NCBI GenBank assembly: GCA_964058845.1
Contig: CAXKVR010000043.1
Coordinates: 62,001-126,000, forward strand
DNA from: Carex sylvatica
Lineage: Eukaryota; Streptophyta; Magnoliopsida; Poales; Cyperaceae
Length of the DNA stretch: 64,000 nucleotides
Direction: 5' to 3'
The notes under the pieces are model-generated. The model was not told the DNA's origin. It did not search any database and saw only the letters and a program-made list of their open reading frames with translations. Position 1 is the stretch's first letter, and each line of letters opens with the position of its first letter. The position numbers and the translations under genes are program-made. Positions 12,499 to 25,340 of this stretch are shown one piece after another.

Positions 12499-13989
12499 TG
12501 TAACTCATAGAAAAATACATTTTTTAGCATTTCTTTGCATGAATTACTGCGCTACTAATTGTGTTGTTGATCACTATGCATGTCCTTAAATTAAAAAAAA
12601 AAAAAATGTATGTGATCAAAATTGTTTAATAAATTTTTTTTTTAATAAAATTGATATTATTTTAAGAATAATTATTTTTTAAGAAATACTTTCTAGCGCA
12701 GGAAAGTTCATACGAGTCTAATTTTAATTATTTGCAATGAAATCTACCATGTTACAAGTCTAGGAAGACAGTCCATATGCCAATTTTCACAATTAAAGAG
12801 GGTGCCGTTCTGGGGGTGTTTGTTGAATAATCCTGTATCGAACCCTGATTAATTCCTTCTTAGTTCTTAATTGTTTTTTTTAAAGAAAATTTGGTTTAAA
12901 TTATCACCAGCAGTTAAAAATTTATAATTAATTTAGATGCCATCTTTCCAAACTTTTGCCTGTCTTTGAACAGAAAATCACAGATGCATTTGAAAGAGTA
13001 AAAGTATATCAATTTTCACCGAGGTTACAATATATGACTATGTTAACTTAGGTTTAAAATAGTACTTGATTATTTTTTTTTTTTTTTTTGGAGGATCTTC
13101 ATTTTGGAATTGAGAAGAATTTTTTAAACTTGACAAGGAAATTTGTGAAATAATTTTTGAAGGGTTAGAATATTTTGACTTATCTTGACAACTTTAAAAA
13201 TGCCTTTTTAAATAATGCCAAAAATAATAGACATGTTATTTCGTTATATATTAAATATATATCAATTTTCGTACAATTTTTATATCATTTGATACCGCAT
13301 CATTCTTTATACATGAATTATTGTAAATTTTATGTTAGTTGATAAATGACAAAATTTCTATTAAATTTTATCTTCTTCTTTTTTATATAGATGATGTATA
13401 TTTTACTCAAAATAAAAAAAAACAGTTTTTTTATAGTTGTTAAAATTATAAAACTAATATATGTTCGAAGTATATTTTTTTGCATATGTAATTAAATCAT
13501 CGGATGATTTTAAAACAGAGACCTTGTAAATTTGCTCATAATCAAATCGCTTAAAAAATACCAGCTCATAGAATTATGACACGTGGTACCAGAAACGACA
13601 CTTTACTATAGAACTTTTTCATTCCGCCTGATTTTGCATAAAAAAAAAATATCGATAAAATATGATAAAAAATGATAAAATTTATCATAATTCTAATGGT
13701 AGAATGATATATATATTCTGTTGTTATGATGAGAAAGTTAAGGGTTTTTAAATGTTTTGATAGGTTTCAAAGAAATTATCTCATGTATTTAATTTGAGTA
13801 AAATCATAACATAAAAATCCTAATTGACATAATTAACTTAACCAAGCAGGAAAAAAAATAATCTTCTTATCTATACAAAATATTTCACGAAATTAACATT
13901 CCCCTGAAATCCACGTGACATTTTTTTTTTCCATAGTTCTCACATGCAGGCACTAAAATATAAAATTAAAAGAAACTCATAGGTACGGA
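12499..13989. other. AT-rich intergenic DNA
   Basis: No coding exon, RNA gene or clear element was recognised. Confidence 0.4.
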
Positions 13990-15202
13990 AAATTTTACAA
14001 AGTGCCCTTCATTTGTAAAATATAGAACAAAATTCTCCTTCTAAAATTCTTAACAAAATGCCCTTGTAGACCCCACATATTCCCTCTCTTTCGCTCCCTC
14101 TTCATTCTCTCTATTTACTCTGATCTATTCTTTGCTTATATAAAATATATAATTGTAATTTTATTTAAATTTTGAATAACTTTTTATTTTTATATATGTG
14201 TATAAATAATTTAGAATAAAAAAATTAAGTGTGAAATTTTATTTGCTAAAATCAGTGTATATATAGAATATTTCCAACATATGAGTCTTTTAGAAAAATA
14301 ATTATAAGACATGGTATTAACTTATTTTATAAAATCTAACATATAAATATTTTTAACATATGACATTTTATCTAGTTTATTCGGTATAAAATATCATATT
14401 CCTGGTTTTCACAATTATAAGAATTGTATCAATCACATGTTAAGAATAATTTAGTGTGATACTTATGCTTCAATAAAAATATTCTAATTATGTATATGAC
14501 ATAATCTTAAAAAATTAAGAAATAAATAACCAATGCAAAAAAATATCGAGGTCAAATACTATAACAATGAGTGGTGTAGATGGTTTGAGTATATTTTTTA
14601 CACTTTCGAAGTACATATCTAGTCCGATTAATAACCAAATTTAGCAAAGTTTAGTTTTTAATTTTTCACCATAAGTATTTACTGGCGAGTTATATTATTT
14701 GCATTGTAACTGATTCTAAGCTGCTAGCATTATTTCTTGCATTGGTTACTTATATTCTTAATTTTTTAAGATTATTCTATATACATAAGTATATTTTTAT
14801 TAAAGCATAAGTATCTCACTAAATTATTCTTAACATGTAATTGATAAAATTCTTATAATTGTGAAAACCAGAAATATAAAATTTTATACCGAATAAACTA
14901 GATGAAATGTCGTATGTTAAAAATATTTACATGTTAAATTTTGTAAAATAAGTTAATCCATGTCTTATAATAATTTTTCTAAAAAACTCATATGTTGAAA
15001 ATATTCTATATATACACTGATTTTACAAATAAAATTTCACACTTAATTTTTTTTACTCTAAATCATTTATAGACATAAAAATTAAAAGCTATTCAAAACT
15101 TAAATAAAATCACAATTGTATATTTTACATAAGCAAATAATAGATGAGAGTAAATAGGGAGAATGAAGAGGGAGGGAAAGAGAGAGAACATGTGGGGGTC
15201 TA

Positions 15203-16720
15203 TGATGTGAGATTCCTATATCTCTTATGCAAGTAATAAATCCTAGTTTATACTCAATTTGGTTGCAAGTGTACAACCTAGTCAAGTAGTACTTAGGGAT
15301 CGTCTCCACAGGGACAAGTCGAAATATTAATTCTAACCTAACGATTTAATTTAGTAAAAGCGAAGTAAAAAGTGTTTTGTTTGTTTAAGATGTTTGTTTG
15401 GTAGTGATTAAACTGAATTAAACTAAAGTCTCAAAGTGAAATTTGGTTTTAAACAAGTAAGAGAAATTAGGGTTTCTTAGGGTTCCTATCCACTAATGCC
15501 GTGATTAATTGGTTTGTTAAATTTGATCTTATATTTATGAAGGCACAGTTGGATGTTGTAGGTACAAAGTGATATCTCTATATTAATACCATCTTAAAAT
15601 TAGAATAAACGTCACCTCTCGGTACTTGGCTACACTAATCTAAAGTCATTAAGTTTTTACTGTCCCAATTTATCTAGAAAGCTATTCGTCACCTCTCGGT
15701 ACTTGGCACAATTCTCTAAACTATTGGATAAAGCCCGTATAAGACACGCGTCACATCTCGGTACTTAGCCTATCAAATACCCTATTCCTTATGGTCGAGA
15801 CTTAATATTCAATTTCTCAATTGCAAATACCAAATCCTAAGATTTCATGTGATTTCGATTAAGTCTTCACAATCAATTAAAATAAAGAATAGATCATAAT
15901 AAAGAACAAGAAGATATGAAATAAAACCAACTAAATCATAACAAAAGTTTCAATTACAGCCCTAATTAACCCTAGAAAAGTCCTTAGCCGATCATGGCTA
16001 AGGCACAAATGAAATTAAAAGAGTTCAAAGAGTTTCAAAAGCAAGAAAGATAATAAAACCGGTGGATGAATGATGTTCTTTTCTCCCTTCTTTCTCTCCT
16101 TTTTCTCCTCTCTTTTCTCTCTTCTTTTCTGTCTAAAAACTCTCTAAATTTCGTCCATGACCGTCCTTTTTTTTATTCCCCCCTGGTAAATCCTAAATAA
16201 ATAACTAAAAATAGCAAATTCGGGCTCTGAACCGACTTATTGTGAGCCGCAATCAATTCTATTGCGGGCCGCAATGAATGGAGGCAGTTAATAACTTGCC
16301 GCGCAGAAACTGCAGAAGTCATTGCGGGCCGCAATGAAAACCATTGCGGGCCGCAATGAATATGCAGGAATGAAAGCAGAAACTGTAGAAGTCATTGCGG
16401 ACCGCAATGAAAACCATTGCGGGTCGCAATGAATATGCAGGAATAAAAGCAGAAACTGTAGAAGTCATTGCGGGCCGCAATGAAAACCATTGCGGGCCGC
16501 AATGAATGTGCAGTTGCTCCAATCTTCATGCTGACTTGCTACAAATCACCCGTTTTGCTCCGTTAAGCTCCAAACACTTGATTACCTGTAAAATAAACAT
16601 AACTAGGGCAGTAACTTGAACTTTCGGATATTTTTACCTAATTAGACCTAATTTAATCAAAACTTGGCTTAATTTACATAACTAACCCTAGGTTTCAATA
16701 GATACAATTTTGGCTTATCA
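15203..16720 (-). repeat. 3' LTR of element B (1518 bp)
   Basis: Starts TGATGTGAGA and ends GGCTTATCA, as does its partner. It is 146 bp longer because a 73-bp unit carrying a dyad pair is present three times (starts near 16321, 16394 and 16467) rather than once. Confidence 0.95.
16239..16503. repeat. Dyad array in B 3' LTR: four pairs of ATTGCGGNCCGCAAT
   Basis: Palindromes are at 16239-16253/16261-16275, 16321-16335/16343-16357, 16394-16408/16416-16430 and 16467-16481/16489-16503. Every pair is exactly 22 bp centre to centre. The last three pairs lie in 73-bp tandem units. Confidence 0.95.
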
Positions 16721-16735
16721 AATTCCCCCAAGCTT
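16721..16735 (-). other. Polypurine tract of element B
   Basis: On the minus strand this is AAGCTTGGGGGAATT directly before the 3' LTR, the expected primer site for plus-strand DNA synthesis. Element A has the same tract in the same place. Confidence 0.85.
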
Positions 16736-17684
16736 GAACATTGCTTGTCCCCAAGCAACATCTAAACTTGAAATACAATTCGATCTCTAATTTAACCTTA
16801 TATGAAATATACATTTTTAAATTGTAAAATTTGTATGAGCTTGCCAAAGTTTAGAAACCTCAATGTAAATTTCTACAAATGTAAAGTTCAACCCTTGGTT
16901 AATCATACTTCACACCACAATTCGATTACTCTAACTTTTTATTTCCTTAAAGGCTTAGAATTTGTAAACTTCGGTTATCTAAATTTGTTACAAAAAATAC
17001 AATCTTATTTGTGAAAATTCTTTTAAAAATCCCCCAAGCTTGGATCAAGCTTAGGTTAGAAAGTCGCGGACATCGTGTGTTGATATTTACAAAATTTAAT
17101 TTTTCTTTTGTTGCTTTTATTTGATGACACTCCTTAGGACAAAACTGGTTAGTTATGGGTAGCTAATCCATACCCAATTGTTTTAATTCAAAAGCGCATT
17201 TGCATGCTCATGGTTCAACCCTTCCATGACACGAATTCACATGTTTAGTGCGAACCCGGTCACTTTATCGGGCAAACTAGCGGAGCAAAGTGTCAATGAT
17301 TCATTGCTATAAGTACGTCATATCGCCGTAATATAAGCAAGCGGAATCTTATTTTCTTAAAAAAAAAAAAAAAAATTTTAATTTTGAACAATTTTTGCAA
17401 AATATCATGAATACACACATCCATATGCATTAAATCATACTCATGAATATCCCGATCTTTCTAAATTTATTTTCTACATATAAGTTGCATTTTCAAAAAA
17501 AAAAAATTTAAATTTCTAAGTTTTCATTTTCGTAAACCTTTATTTCCACTAAGTTTTTCGTCAATTTATGGAGTTATTTCAAATTATTCCAAGGGTATTC
17601 CTAAAACTCGTTAAAATTTACACAAAAATTAAACATGATTTTATACTTTATGCATTTTCAAACAATTAAGTCCAATTATGCAAG
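16736..17684 (-). other. 3' untranslated part of element B
   Basis: Noncoding AT-rich DNA between the insertion site of A and the polypurine tract of B. A second polypurine-like box (AAGCTTGGGGGA on the minus strand) lies near 17031-17043. Short open frames here carry no recognisable domain. Confidence 0.6.
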
Positions 17685-17859
17685 ACTCTTGATATCTCCA
17701 TATTATATCTGAATTATGGCCCTAATTTACAATGAAACCTGTGCTTTAAAGCCTATTAATGTGGACTTTTTTACTTATATTTCGATGAAATGTGGTACTG
17801 CTATGTTTTGTTTGGTATTTTGCAGGAAAAAGGGCGAAAAACTGGTTCTGACAACTTTT

Positions 17860-17995
17860 CATACGGCCCGTATGATATTCTGTGCGGGCCGTACAAGAAC
17901 TGCCCAACCACACAGAAGGATCCACAACAGAGGCACGAAGTCTCCAAGTCAAAGCCCAGGCATACGGGCCGTACGGGATCCTGTACGGGCCGTAC
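17860..17995. repeat. Two dyad pairs in U3 of A 5' LTR
   Basis: CATACGGCCCGTATG (17860-17874, a perfect palindrome) pairs with 17882-17894; 17961-17974 pairs with 17983-17995. Centre spacing is 21-22 bp. The pairs are about 100 bp apart. Confidence 0.95.
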
Positions 17996-18809
17996 AAAGC
18001 TGATTCGGAAAATCCAGCTGGAATCTGAATTGAGCACAATTTGAGGAGCCGAAAAGGAAACCCCTGGAGGCGTGATCTGGGGCATTAAAGGAGATATTCC
18101 ACAGCAGGAAAGGGGATTAATAGCTAATCAATCAATAACTTTCTGATCATCATTCATTCTATCATGGATTCTCTCTAGGTTTTTGGACAAGGGGAAAAGA
18201 AGAAGAGAAGGGGAAGAACGCGAGTTTTCCACGGATCTTCAGATTTTCCACTGTTTTATCATGAACTCTTTTATTTCTTGTTATTTGTGCTATCTCATGA
18301 ATATGAGTAGCTAATTTACTTTGTTTCTAGGGGTAAGATGTAGTTTCTAGTTTTGTTTTGCTTGTATGCTACTTGGATTTTGTGTTGAACGCTTTGTTTT
18401 TACTTTGTTATGTAGTATTTTTATTGCTCTATTTGTGCTTGCTTGAATCTGATTAGTCATCCCGTTAGATGAATGCGCACATCTAAGTGTGGAGCCAAGT
18501 CTATGAAATTCATTCCAACCGAATAAAGTATATGAAGTAGGGTGAAACCAAGGAGTACCCGAAAGGCGAAACTTTCCTTGAGGCGAAAGTCCTTGGATAC
18601 TTTTAGTAAACTAGCAAGTAACTTAGATAAATTAGGCCAAAATGCGAAAGTTGAGGTTTAACGCATCTAAGAGGGAAGTACTTGAGTCCGGTAATCGGGT
18701 ATCAGGCCAAAATGCGAAAGTTGAGGTTAGGTACCTAGATCTGGTCAAAAGAAACCCTAAACACAGTATCAACACAGGAAACAGTAGCTGCAGCATTAAC
18801 TTGAGGTGC

Positions 18810-18844
18810 CATACGGACCGTACGGGAATCTGTACGGGCCGTAC
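18810..18844. repeat. Third dyad pair in A 5' LTR
   Basis: CATACGGACCGTAC (18810-18823) and GTACGGGCCGTAC (18832-18844), centres about 21.5 bp apart, near the 3' part of the LTR. Confidence 0.95.
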
Positions 18845-19169
18845 GCCTTGAGACTGAACAGAAATGAAATCTGAACCCTGGAAACGCCCTTTTATCAATT
18901 GAAAACAACTTTAATTATCTCTTATTGTCTTTTAATCAGTAGAATTGTTAGAACTAAAACCAAACCAAATTCTTCTCACTTCTAGAATCTCAAGTGATTT
19001 TAGGATAAGTCCAGTGTTTTTATTCCGTCCCTGTGGATCGATACCTGAGCATACTCAACGACAGGATAGTTCACTTGCTATCTGAATTGACAGAGTATAA
19101 CAAAGGTTTAAGAAGTATAGCTTGCTATACTGAAACTTTTTGGCATATATTCTCGTGCGATCAAGTTTT

Positions 19170-19187
19170 TGGCGCCGTTGCCGGGGA
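19170..19187 (+). other. Primer-binding site of element A (tRNA-Asp type)
   Basis: TGGCGCCGTTGCCGGGGA lies six bases after the LTR. It is complementary to the 3' end of plant tRNA-Asp, the usual primer of Athila elements. Confidence 0.85.
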
Positions 19188-19372
19188 CGGCAACTAAAAT
19201 TCTATACTTTTTCTTATTTTTGCTTGATTCTAGATTTTAATTTTAATTTTTCGTATTCTATCTTTGCAGGAACATACTGGAAGAGTCATTGCCCAAGAAC
19301 CACTACCAACTTAGAAGCAAAGGGCAAACTTCCAATACATTTGTTCCAGCGCCACCACATCTGTCACCTCTC

Positions 19373-19406
19373 CGTACGGCCCGTACAAAATTCATACAGG
19401 CCGTAC
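19373..19406. repeat. Dyad pair in the leader/gag start of A
   Basis: CGTACGGCCCGTAC (19373-19386) and CATACAGGCCGTAC (19393-19406), 20 bp centre to centre. It lies before the first in-frame ATG (19448). Confidence 0.9.
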
Positions 19407-19447
19407 AAACCGACAACAGAGGCCAGACAGATCCAGAACAAAGCAAA

Positions 19448-22400
19448 ATGAACAACCACGGTGCTGAACAAGATCCACTCAACGAGGGTACTGGACAAGG
19501 TCAACCCAACGAGGATCAATACTCTGATGACGAAGGAGCAAACTATGCACCAAGGACGTTGCGAGAGTTCAATGTCCCGCGAGCTGGAGATGTTAGAGGA
19601 GCAATCCGATTGCCAAGGATTGTAGGCAACCAACCCAACTTCAATCCGGGCGTTGTAAACATCGTGCAACAAAACACATTCCATGGCATGGATCATGAGG
19701 ATCCACATGCCCATGTTCAAACCTTCCTTGAATGCTGTGCCACCATTAAAATTAATGGCGCAACAGCTGATTATATTAGACTTGCTTTATTTCCTTTTAC
19801 TCTTAGGGATAAAGCCAAGAAATGGTTAGGGTCATTACCAAGGGATTCAATCACCACTTGGAGGGAATTGTCCAAACTGTTTTTGACCAGATTTTTCCCC
19901 CATAAAAGAACTGCCAAGGTTAGGACCCAACTGACCAGTTTCAAACAAAGGTCTGATGAACCATTGAATGAGGCATGGGAAAGGTTTAGGGAATTGCAAT
20001 ACTCTTGTCCACATCATGGTATTCCCGAATGGTTACTTATTCAATCTTTTTATGCTGGTTTAACTGATACCACTCGTACTTCTGTAGATGCAGTTGCAGG
20101 TGGAGCTCTCATGGATCGAGACGCTACTGAAGCAATGAACTTAATCGACAATATGGCGACTAACCAACAGTGGTCAGGCCGAGAGGGCAATCGACCAACT
20201 GGAGGAGGTCGACTTGAGCTCGATCAGATCACAGCTCTCACCGCCAAGTTTGACGCTATGCAGAAGGCTTTTGACAAGATGAGTGTCAAAGCACTCGGTA
20301 ATCAGCAACCACAGCCTTGTGTTATGTGTGGAGACGAGGGGCACGAGTATGAGAATTGCCCGCTTGCGCAAAGGGATGAAGGGCCCGAGCAAGTTAACTC
20401 TCTCAACAGTGAACCATCCTACTTCCCAAAACCTCCTTTCAGCCGAACCTATTCCAAGGATCCGATTGAACAACAGAATTGGAGGTGGAAGCAAAACAAT
20501 CCCACACAATTCAACAACAACCCTTCTGGCAGCAACAACAACAACAACCGCAACTTCTACAACAATGCTGCATTCAATAACTCAAACAACCGACCACCAT
20601 ATTCTGGACCATCTAAGCCCTATGTTGCTCCTGCAGTAGAAAACTTCATGCATGAACAAGGGAAGATGAATCAAATGCTTTTCGAACAGATGCAAACGAT
20701 CAGTGCTCAATTGGCAAGTTTGGCCCAAAACAAACCTCAAAGTGGGAGCCAAACTGCACCACCACAACCTGGGATGCTACCAAGCCAACCAGAGATTAAC
20801 CCCAGGGGAGAGGCCAAAGCGGTGACGTTGCGAAGTGGGACACAATACCAAGGACCAGCCATACCTGTCGAGCCAGAAGCCGACCATACGGTCCGTACAA
20901 ATCCCATACGGCCCGTACCAACACCCCCTGCGATTTCTGAACAGTCAAAGCCTGATCCGATTGAGGTTGTGACTGAGACAACAGACCATACGGTCCGTAC
21001 AAATCCCGTACGGCCCGTACCGAATGAAACTGATAAACAGAAAAAGAAGGTGACCGAGAAACCACCGCCCTACCGGCCACCAGTACCATTTCCACAGAGA
21101 CTAGCCGAAACCCGACTCAATGAACAATTCTCAAACTTTCTTGGAGTTCTCAAGCAATTGCACATTACCATCCCATTTACCGAGGCTTTGACCCAAATGC
21201 CAACCTATGCTAAGTTTCTCAAAGATATCCTATCCAATAAACGAAGCTTGGGGGGGCACGAGACGGTGAAATTGACTGAACAGTGCAGTGCTATCCTGAG
21301 AAATGAACTTCCACCGAAATTAGGAGATCCGGGTAAATTTTCCATTCCATGCACGATTGGCAAAGCAACCATCCGACAAGCTTTATGCGATTTGGGGGCT
21401 AGTGTGAGTCTCATGCCGCGAACTATTTTCGAACGAATGGGTGTAGGCGAGCTTAGACCTACACGGATGACTTTACAACTTGCGGATTCTTCGATGAGAC
21501 TACCACTTGGCATAGTGGAGGATGTACCGGTTCGAGTCGGTAAGTTCTATGTGCCCGGTGATTTTGTTGTGATGGAAATGGAGGAAGACAAGGAGGTCCC
21601 TATTATTCTAGGACGGCCGTTTTTGAGAACCGCCGGGGCGCTAATCGATGTGAAAAATGGGACTTTAACCTTGAACATTGGAGATGAGAAAGTTCACTTT
21701 CAAATCGACCGAGCAATGAAGTATCCCGCTCAACCCGAATCGTGTTATATGGTCGATGTGATTGATGAATTAGTTGAAGAGAAGTTAATGGAGCAAATCA
21801 ACAACTCTCTAAGGTATCATTCTGATTTTTTATCTGATTTGCAGGCTGAAACAGGTGATCTTGAGAGAATTTGCGCAGCAGACATGACACCTGTCTGTCT
21901 GGAAGATTTTCCGTACGGGCCGTACACAGATCATACGGACCGTACAACAGACGAATTTAAAACAGAGAAGCTGGAGATTGAGAAGGAACCAAAAGGCCAG
22001 TCTGAAGCTGAGGCATACGGTCCGCACGAAATCCATACGGCCCGTACAACAAGCCAGACAGCACAGACCACTCCCGAATTAAAACCTCTCCCAGCCACTC
22101 TCAGGTACGAATTCCTTGACTCAGAAAAGACATGTCCTGTCATTGTGAATGCAGGGTTGACCCCTGACCAGACCGCCAAGCTCATGGAGAAGTTGAGAAC
22201 CCACAAAAGCGCGATTGGGTATTCTATCAATGACTTGAAGGGGATCGATCCAACCACTTGCACACACAGGATCTTGCTAGAAGACGACCACAAGCCTTCA
22301 GTTGAACACCAAAGACGGCTCAACCCGAATCTAAAAGAGGTAGTAAAGAAAGAAATTTTAAAACTTTATGAAGCAGGTATCATCTACCCGATTTCTGACA

Positions 22401-25096
22401 GCAAATGGGTGAGTCCCGTCCATGTGGTTCCCAAGAAAGGAGGAGCAACAGTGGTGAAAAATGAGAAAGAAGAGATGATTCAAACGCGCGTTGCAACCGG
22501 TTGGAGGATGTGCATAGATTATCGGAAGCTCAACGCGGCTACACGCAAGGATCACTTTCCTTTGCCATTTGTTGATCAACTCCTTGAGAGGCTTGCTAAC
22601 CACTCATATTTTTGTTATCTTGATGGATATTCAGGTTTCTTTCAGATTCCCATTCACCCGCAGGATCAAGAGAAGACCACATTCACATGCCCATACGGCA
22701 CCTATGCATACCGTAGAATGCCCTTTGGTCTTTGCAATGCACCTGCGACTTTTCAAAGAGCCATGATGGCTATTTTTTCTGACTTTATTGAAAAAGAAGT
22801 TGAAATTTTTATGGATGATTTTTCTGTATACGGTACTTCTTTCGATTCTTATTTGGGTAATTTGTGTAAGATTTTGCAGAGATGTGAAGAAGTCAATTTA
22901 GTCCTCAATTGGGAAAAATGTCATTTCATGGTCCAAGAAGGAATTGTCTTGGGGCATGTTATCACCTCTAGAGGGATAGAGGTTGATAAAGCAAAAATTG
23001 AGGTAATCGAGAAACTTGAAATCCCAACAAATGTCAAGGGGGTTCGAAGTTTTCTTGGACATGCCGGTTTTTATCGCCGTTTCATAAAAGACTTCTCAAA
23101 AATTGCGAAACCTTTGACCAATTTACTTATTAAAGATTCTGATTTTATTTTCACTGATGATTGTATCAAGTCCTTTTGCAGTTTAAAGGAAGCTCTTATC
23201 TCTGCACCTATCTTACAACCGCCAGATTGGTCACTACCGTTTGAGTTGATGTGCGATGCAAGCGACTATGCAGTCGGAGCAGTTCTGGGACAACGGAAAG
23301 ACAAGAAGCCGTGCGTTATTTACTATGCTAGCAAGGTGCTAGATCCGGCCCAAATGAACTACACCACAACCGAAAAGGAGCTCCTCGCCATCGTATTTGC
23401 TCTCGATAAATTCAGATCATATTTGGTGGGCTCGAAGATAGTGGTCTACACAGATCATGCCGCACTAAGGTACCTTTTAAGTAAAAAAGATGCAAAACCA
23501 AGACTGATTAGATGGATTCTTCTTTTGCAGGAGTTCGATCTTGAGATAAGAGATACGAAAGGAGTCGAGAATTCTGTAGCAGACCATCTGTCACGTCTTC
23601 ATTGGGAAGAAGATACCACAACTAAGCTCCCAATCAATGACTCATTCCCCGATGAACAACTCCTTGCAATCAGTTCTGATCTGGACGACAACCATACGGG
23701 CCGTACAGAAGTTCATACGGCCTGCACAATCCACCATACGGACCATACACAAACTCATACGGACCGTACAAGTACCAACCAGTCCAAACAGCAGACTCCC
23801 TGGTATGCCGATATTGCGAATTACCTGGTCTCTGGAGTTTTGCCCTCCACAATGTCCCAACAACAGAAGAAGAAACTAAGGTCAGATTCCAAGTACTACT
23901 TTTGGGACGAGCCCTATCTCTTCAAGGTTGGAGTTGATGGCGTATTCCGACGCTGTGTTCCATTCGAGGAAACAGATTCTATTCTTGCACATTGCCACTC
24001 GTCCGCTTATGGAGGACACTCTTCATTCTCTAAGACCACTGCCAAGGTATTACAATCTGGTTTCTTTTGGCCTTCTCTTTTTAAAGATGCAAGATCTTTT
24101 GTTATAGCTTGTGATAGGTGCCAAAGAACTGGAAACATGACAAGACGAAGTGAGATGCCTCTCAACTTTATTCTTGAGGTCGAGATTTTTGATGTTTGGG
24201 GCATCGATTTCATGGGTCCATTCCCATCTTCTCGAGGGAATGAGTATATTTTGGTGGCAGTCGACTATGTATCAAAGTGGGTTGAGGCCATGGCGTGCCG
24301 CAAGGCTGACTCGAATTCGGTAAGAAAGTTTTTCAATGAGATCATTTTCCCTCGTTTTGGGGTCCCTCGAGCTGTCATTAGTGACGGAGGCAAGCATTTC
24401 ATCAATCGACAATTCAAAAAACTATTGAGCCGACATGGGGTGACTCACAAGGTATCAACTTCTTATCACCCTCAAACTAATGGCCAAGCTGAAATTTCTA
24501 ACAGGGAAATCAAGTCGATTTTAGAGAAAACGGTTGCAAGGACAAGGAAGGATTGGGCTTTCAAGCTGCATGATGCACTCTGGGCCTACCGCACCGCATT
24601 CAAGACACCGATTGGCATGAGCCCGTACAAGCTGGTGTATGGAAAGCCGTGTCACCTTCCTGTTGAAATTGAGCACAAAGCATTCTGGGCCACAAGAGCG
24701 ATCAACATGGACCTGCTTGCAGCTGGAGAAAAGCGTGTCCTCGACTTGCATGAGTTGGAGGAAATGAGGTTGCATGCATATGAGAATGCGAGATTTTACA
24801 AGGAAAAGACGAAGCGATTGCATGACCAGCGCATTTCGCCTCGCCAGTTCAAAGAGGGAGATCTTGTACTTTTATTTAACGCTAGATTGAGAATTTTTCC
24901 AGGTAAACTCAAATCGAGATGGTCCGGCCCATTTCAGGTGGAGAAAGTGTACCCTTTCGGAGCAATTGATATCTGGAGCAAAGAAAGTGGTACCTTCAAG
25001 GTAAACGGTCAGCGTCTCAAGCACTACGTTGCCGACCACTTGATGGATGAGCGGAATGTTCAGTTTCTTTCTAACCCCGCTCAGATAGAAGTTTAA
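19448..25096 (+). CDS. Gag-Pol polyprotein of element A (Athila-like)
   Basis: About 1882 aa from the first in-frame ATG. The frame is open back to 19289, but no ATG lies there; a TTTGCAG|G acceptor-like site at about 19270 could feed a spliced leader. Order: gag ([16 protein letters not shown], later [19 protein letters not shown]), CX2CX4HX4C zinc knuckle at 20318-20359, aspartic protease with DLGAS at 21389-21403, reverse transcriptase with FMDD at 22808-22819 (in place of YMDD/YVDD), RNase H ([14 protein letters not shown] ... YTDHAAL), and integrase with zinc-binding N-terminus, GIDFMG, SDGG near 24382 and GQAEISNRE near 24482 as the DDE triad. There are no frameshifts or stops. It assembles particles, copies the RNA and integrates the DNA. 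Linkers between domains carry DNA dyads. Confidence 0.96.
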   Translation: MNNHGAEQDPLNEGTGQGQPNEDQYSDDEGANYAPRTLREFNVPRAGDVRGAIRLPRIVGNQPNFNPGVVNIVQQNTFHGMDHEDPHAHVQTFLECCATIKINGATADYIRLALFPFTLRDKAKKWLGSLPRDSITTWRELSKLFLTRFFPHKRTAKVRTQLTSFKQRSDEPLNEAWERFRELQYSCPHHGIPEWLLIQSFYAGLTDTTRTSVDAVAGGALMDRDATEAMNLIDNMATNQQWSGREGNRPTGGGRLELDQITALTAKFDAMQKAFDKMSVKALGNQQPQPCVMCGDEGHEYENCPLAQRDEGPEQVNSLNSEPSYFPKPPFSRTYSKDPIEQQNWRWKQNNPTQFNNNPSGSNNNNNRNFYNNAAFNNSNNRPPYSGPSKPYVAPAVENFMHEQGKMNQMLFEQMQTISAQLASLAQNKPQSGSQTAPPQPGMLPSQPEINPRGEAKAVTLRSGTQYQGPAIPVEPEADHTVRTNPIRPVPTPPAISEQSKPDPIEVVTETTDHTVRTNPVRPVPNETDKQKKKVTEKPPPYRPPVPFPQRLAETRLNEQFSNFLGVLKQLHITIPFTEALTQMPTYAKFLKDILSNKRSLGGHETVKLTEQCSAILRNELPPKLGDPGKFSIPCTIGKATIRQALCDLGASVSLMPRTIFERMGVGELRPTRMTLQLADSSMRLPLGIVEDVPVRVGKFYVPGDFVVMEMEEDKEVPIILGRPFLRTAGALIDVKNGTLTLNIGDEKVHFQIDRAMKYPAQPESCYMVDVIDELVEEKLMEQINNSLRYHSDFLSDLQAETGDLERICAADMTPVCLEDFPYGPYTDHTDRTTDEFKTEKLEIEKEPKGQSEAEAYGPHEIHTARTTSQTAQTTPELKPLPATLRYEFLDSEKTCPVIVNAGLTPDQTAKLMEKLRTHKSAIGYSINDLKGIDPTTCTHRILLEDDHKPSVEHQRRLNPNLKEVVKKEILKLYEAGIIYPISDSKWVSPVHVVPKKGGATVVKNEKEEMIQTRVATGWRMCIDYRKLNAATRKDHFPLPFVDQLLERLANHSYFCYLDGYSGFFQIPIHPQDQEKTTFTCPYGTYAYRRMPFGLCNAPATFQRAMMAIFSDFIEKEVEIFMDDFSVYGTSFDSYLGNLCKILQRCEEVNLVLNWEKCHFMVQEGIVLGHVITSRGIEVDKAKIEVIEKLEIPTNVKGVRSFLGHAGFYRRFIKDFSKIAKPLTNLLIKDSDFIFTDDCIKSFCSLKEALISAPILQPPDWSLPFELMCDASDYAVGAVLGQRKDKKPCVIYYASKVLDPAQMNYTTTEKELLAIVFALDKFRSYLVGSKIVVYTDHAALRYLLSKKDAKPRLIRWILLLQEFDLEIRDTKGVENSVADHLSRLHWEEDTTTKLPINDSFPDEQLLAISSDLDDNHTGRTEVHTACTIHHTDHTQTHTDRTSTNQSKQQTPWYADIANYLVSGVLPSTMSQQQKKKLRSDSKYYFWDEPYLFKVGVDGVFRRCVPFEETDSILAHCHSSAYGGHSSFSKTTAKVLQSGFFWPSLFKDARSFVIACDRCQRTGNMTRRSEMPLNFILEVEIFDVWGIDFMGPFPSSRGNEYILVAVDYVSKWVEAMACRKADSNSVRKFFNEIIFPRFGVPRAVISDGGKHFINRQFKKLLSRHGVTHKVSTSYHPQTNGQAEISNREIKSILEKTVARTRKDWAFKLHDALWAYRTAFKTPIGMSPYKLVYGKPCHLPVEIEHKAFWATRAINMDLLAAGEKRVLDLHELEEMRLHAYENARFYKEKTKRLHDQRISPRQFKEGDLVLLFNARLRIFPGKLKSRWSGPFQVEKVYPFGAIDIWSKESGTFKVNGQRLKHYVADHLMDERNVQFLSNPAQIEV
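20885..21020. repeat. Two dyad pairs between gag and protease coding regions
   Basis: 20885-20898/20905-20918 and 20987-21000/21007-21020, each 20 bp centre to centre. Because 20 is not a multiple of 3, the two members of a pair are read in different frames (HTVRT, then IRPV or VRPV). Confidence 0.95.
21912..22046. repeat. Two dyad pairs between protease and reverse transcriptase
   Basis: 21912-21925/21932-21945 (20 bp) and 22014-22027/22033-22046 (19 bp). Here the first member is read in the third frame, giving PYGPY, so all three frames are used within one gene. Confidence 0.95.
23693..23769. repeat. Run of four dyads between RNase H and integrase
   Basis: Dyads at 23693-23706, 23714-23727, 23735-23748 and 23756-23769, exactly 21 bp apart each time. 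All four fall in one frame (HTGRT, HTACT, HTDHT, HTDRT). Confidence 0.95.
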
Positions 25097-25136
25097 GTTG
25101 AAAGGTGGTCTAGCTAACGACCTTAAATGAGCGCTT

Positions 25137-25154
25137 CTTGGGAGGCAACCCAAG
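25137..25154 (+). promoter_or_regulatory. Conserved stem-loop after the pol stop in element A
   Basis: CTTGGGAGGCAACCCAAG forms a 6-bp stem with a 6-nt loop 41 bp after the stop. The same 18 bases follow the integrase remnant in element B (30073-30090, minus). Conservation at the same place suggests an RNA function, such as ending translation or starting the next frame; this is inference. Confidence 0.65.
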
Positions 25155-25306
25155 CATTTTTAAAATTATTTTGTTTGGTCATTTCTCTTATTGTTATTAC
25201 TTTAGTTTCTAAATATTTAATTTGCTATTAGTTTAATTTTGATTTTTCATTTTGTAGTTGTCTTTCAATTCTGATCAGATAGGAGAAGAAATCATCTCTG
25301 CAGGTT

Positions 25307-25340
25307 GGTACGGTCCGTACACAATATCATACGGGCCGTA
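25307..25340. repeat. Dyad pair between pol and the second ORF of A
   Basis: GGTACGGTCCGTAC (25307-25320) and CATACGGGCCGTA (25328-25340), 21 bp centre to centre, in noncoding DNA. Confidence 0.92.

Larger units (their letters stand above)
17690..19163 (+). repeat. 5' LTR of element A
   Basis: 1474 bp, TG...CA ends, the same length as its partner. It holds three dyad pairs, about 187, 288 and 1137 bp from its 5' end. No TATA box was assigned with confidence. Confidence 0.97.

Noticed and set aside
16239..16503. Dyads as simple RNA hairpins or transcription terminators
   Set aside because: A single dyad has an odd centre and leaves no proper loop. Paired members could form a stem, but the central bases of the two members are often not complementary, so there is no sign of selection for pairing.
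17716..18085. Open frames inside the A LTR (and the same at 28313-28682) containing YGPY and GRTGSCTGRT peptides
   Set aside because: They lie in LTR DNA; the peptides are the dyads read in various frames, repeated exactly in the other LTR.
20174..21095. Overlapping open frames on the opposite strand of A gag-pol
   Set aside because: They are shadows of the gag-pol frame, with no domain and no start context.
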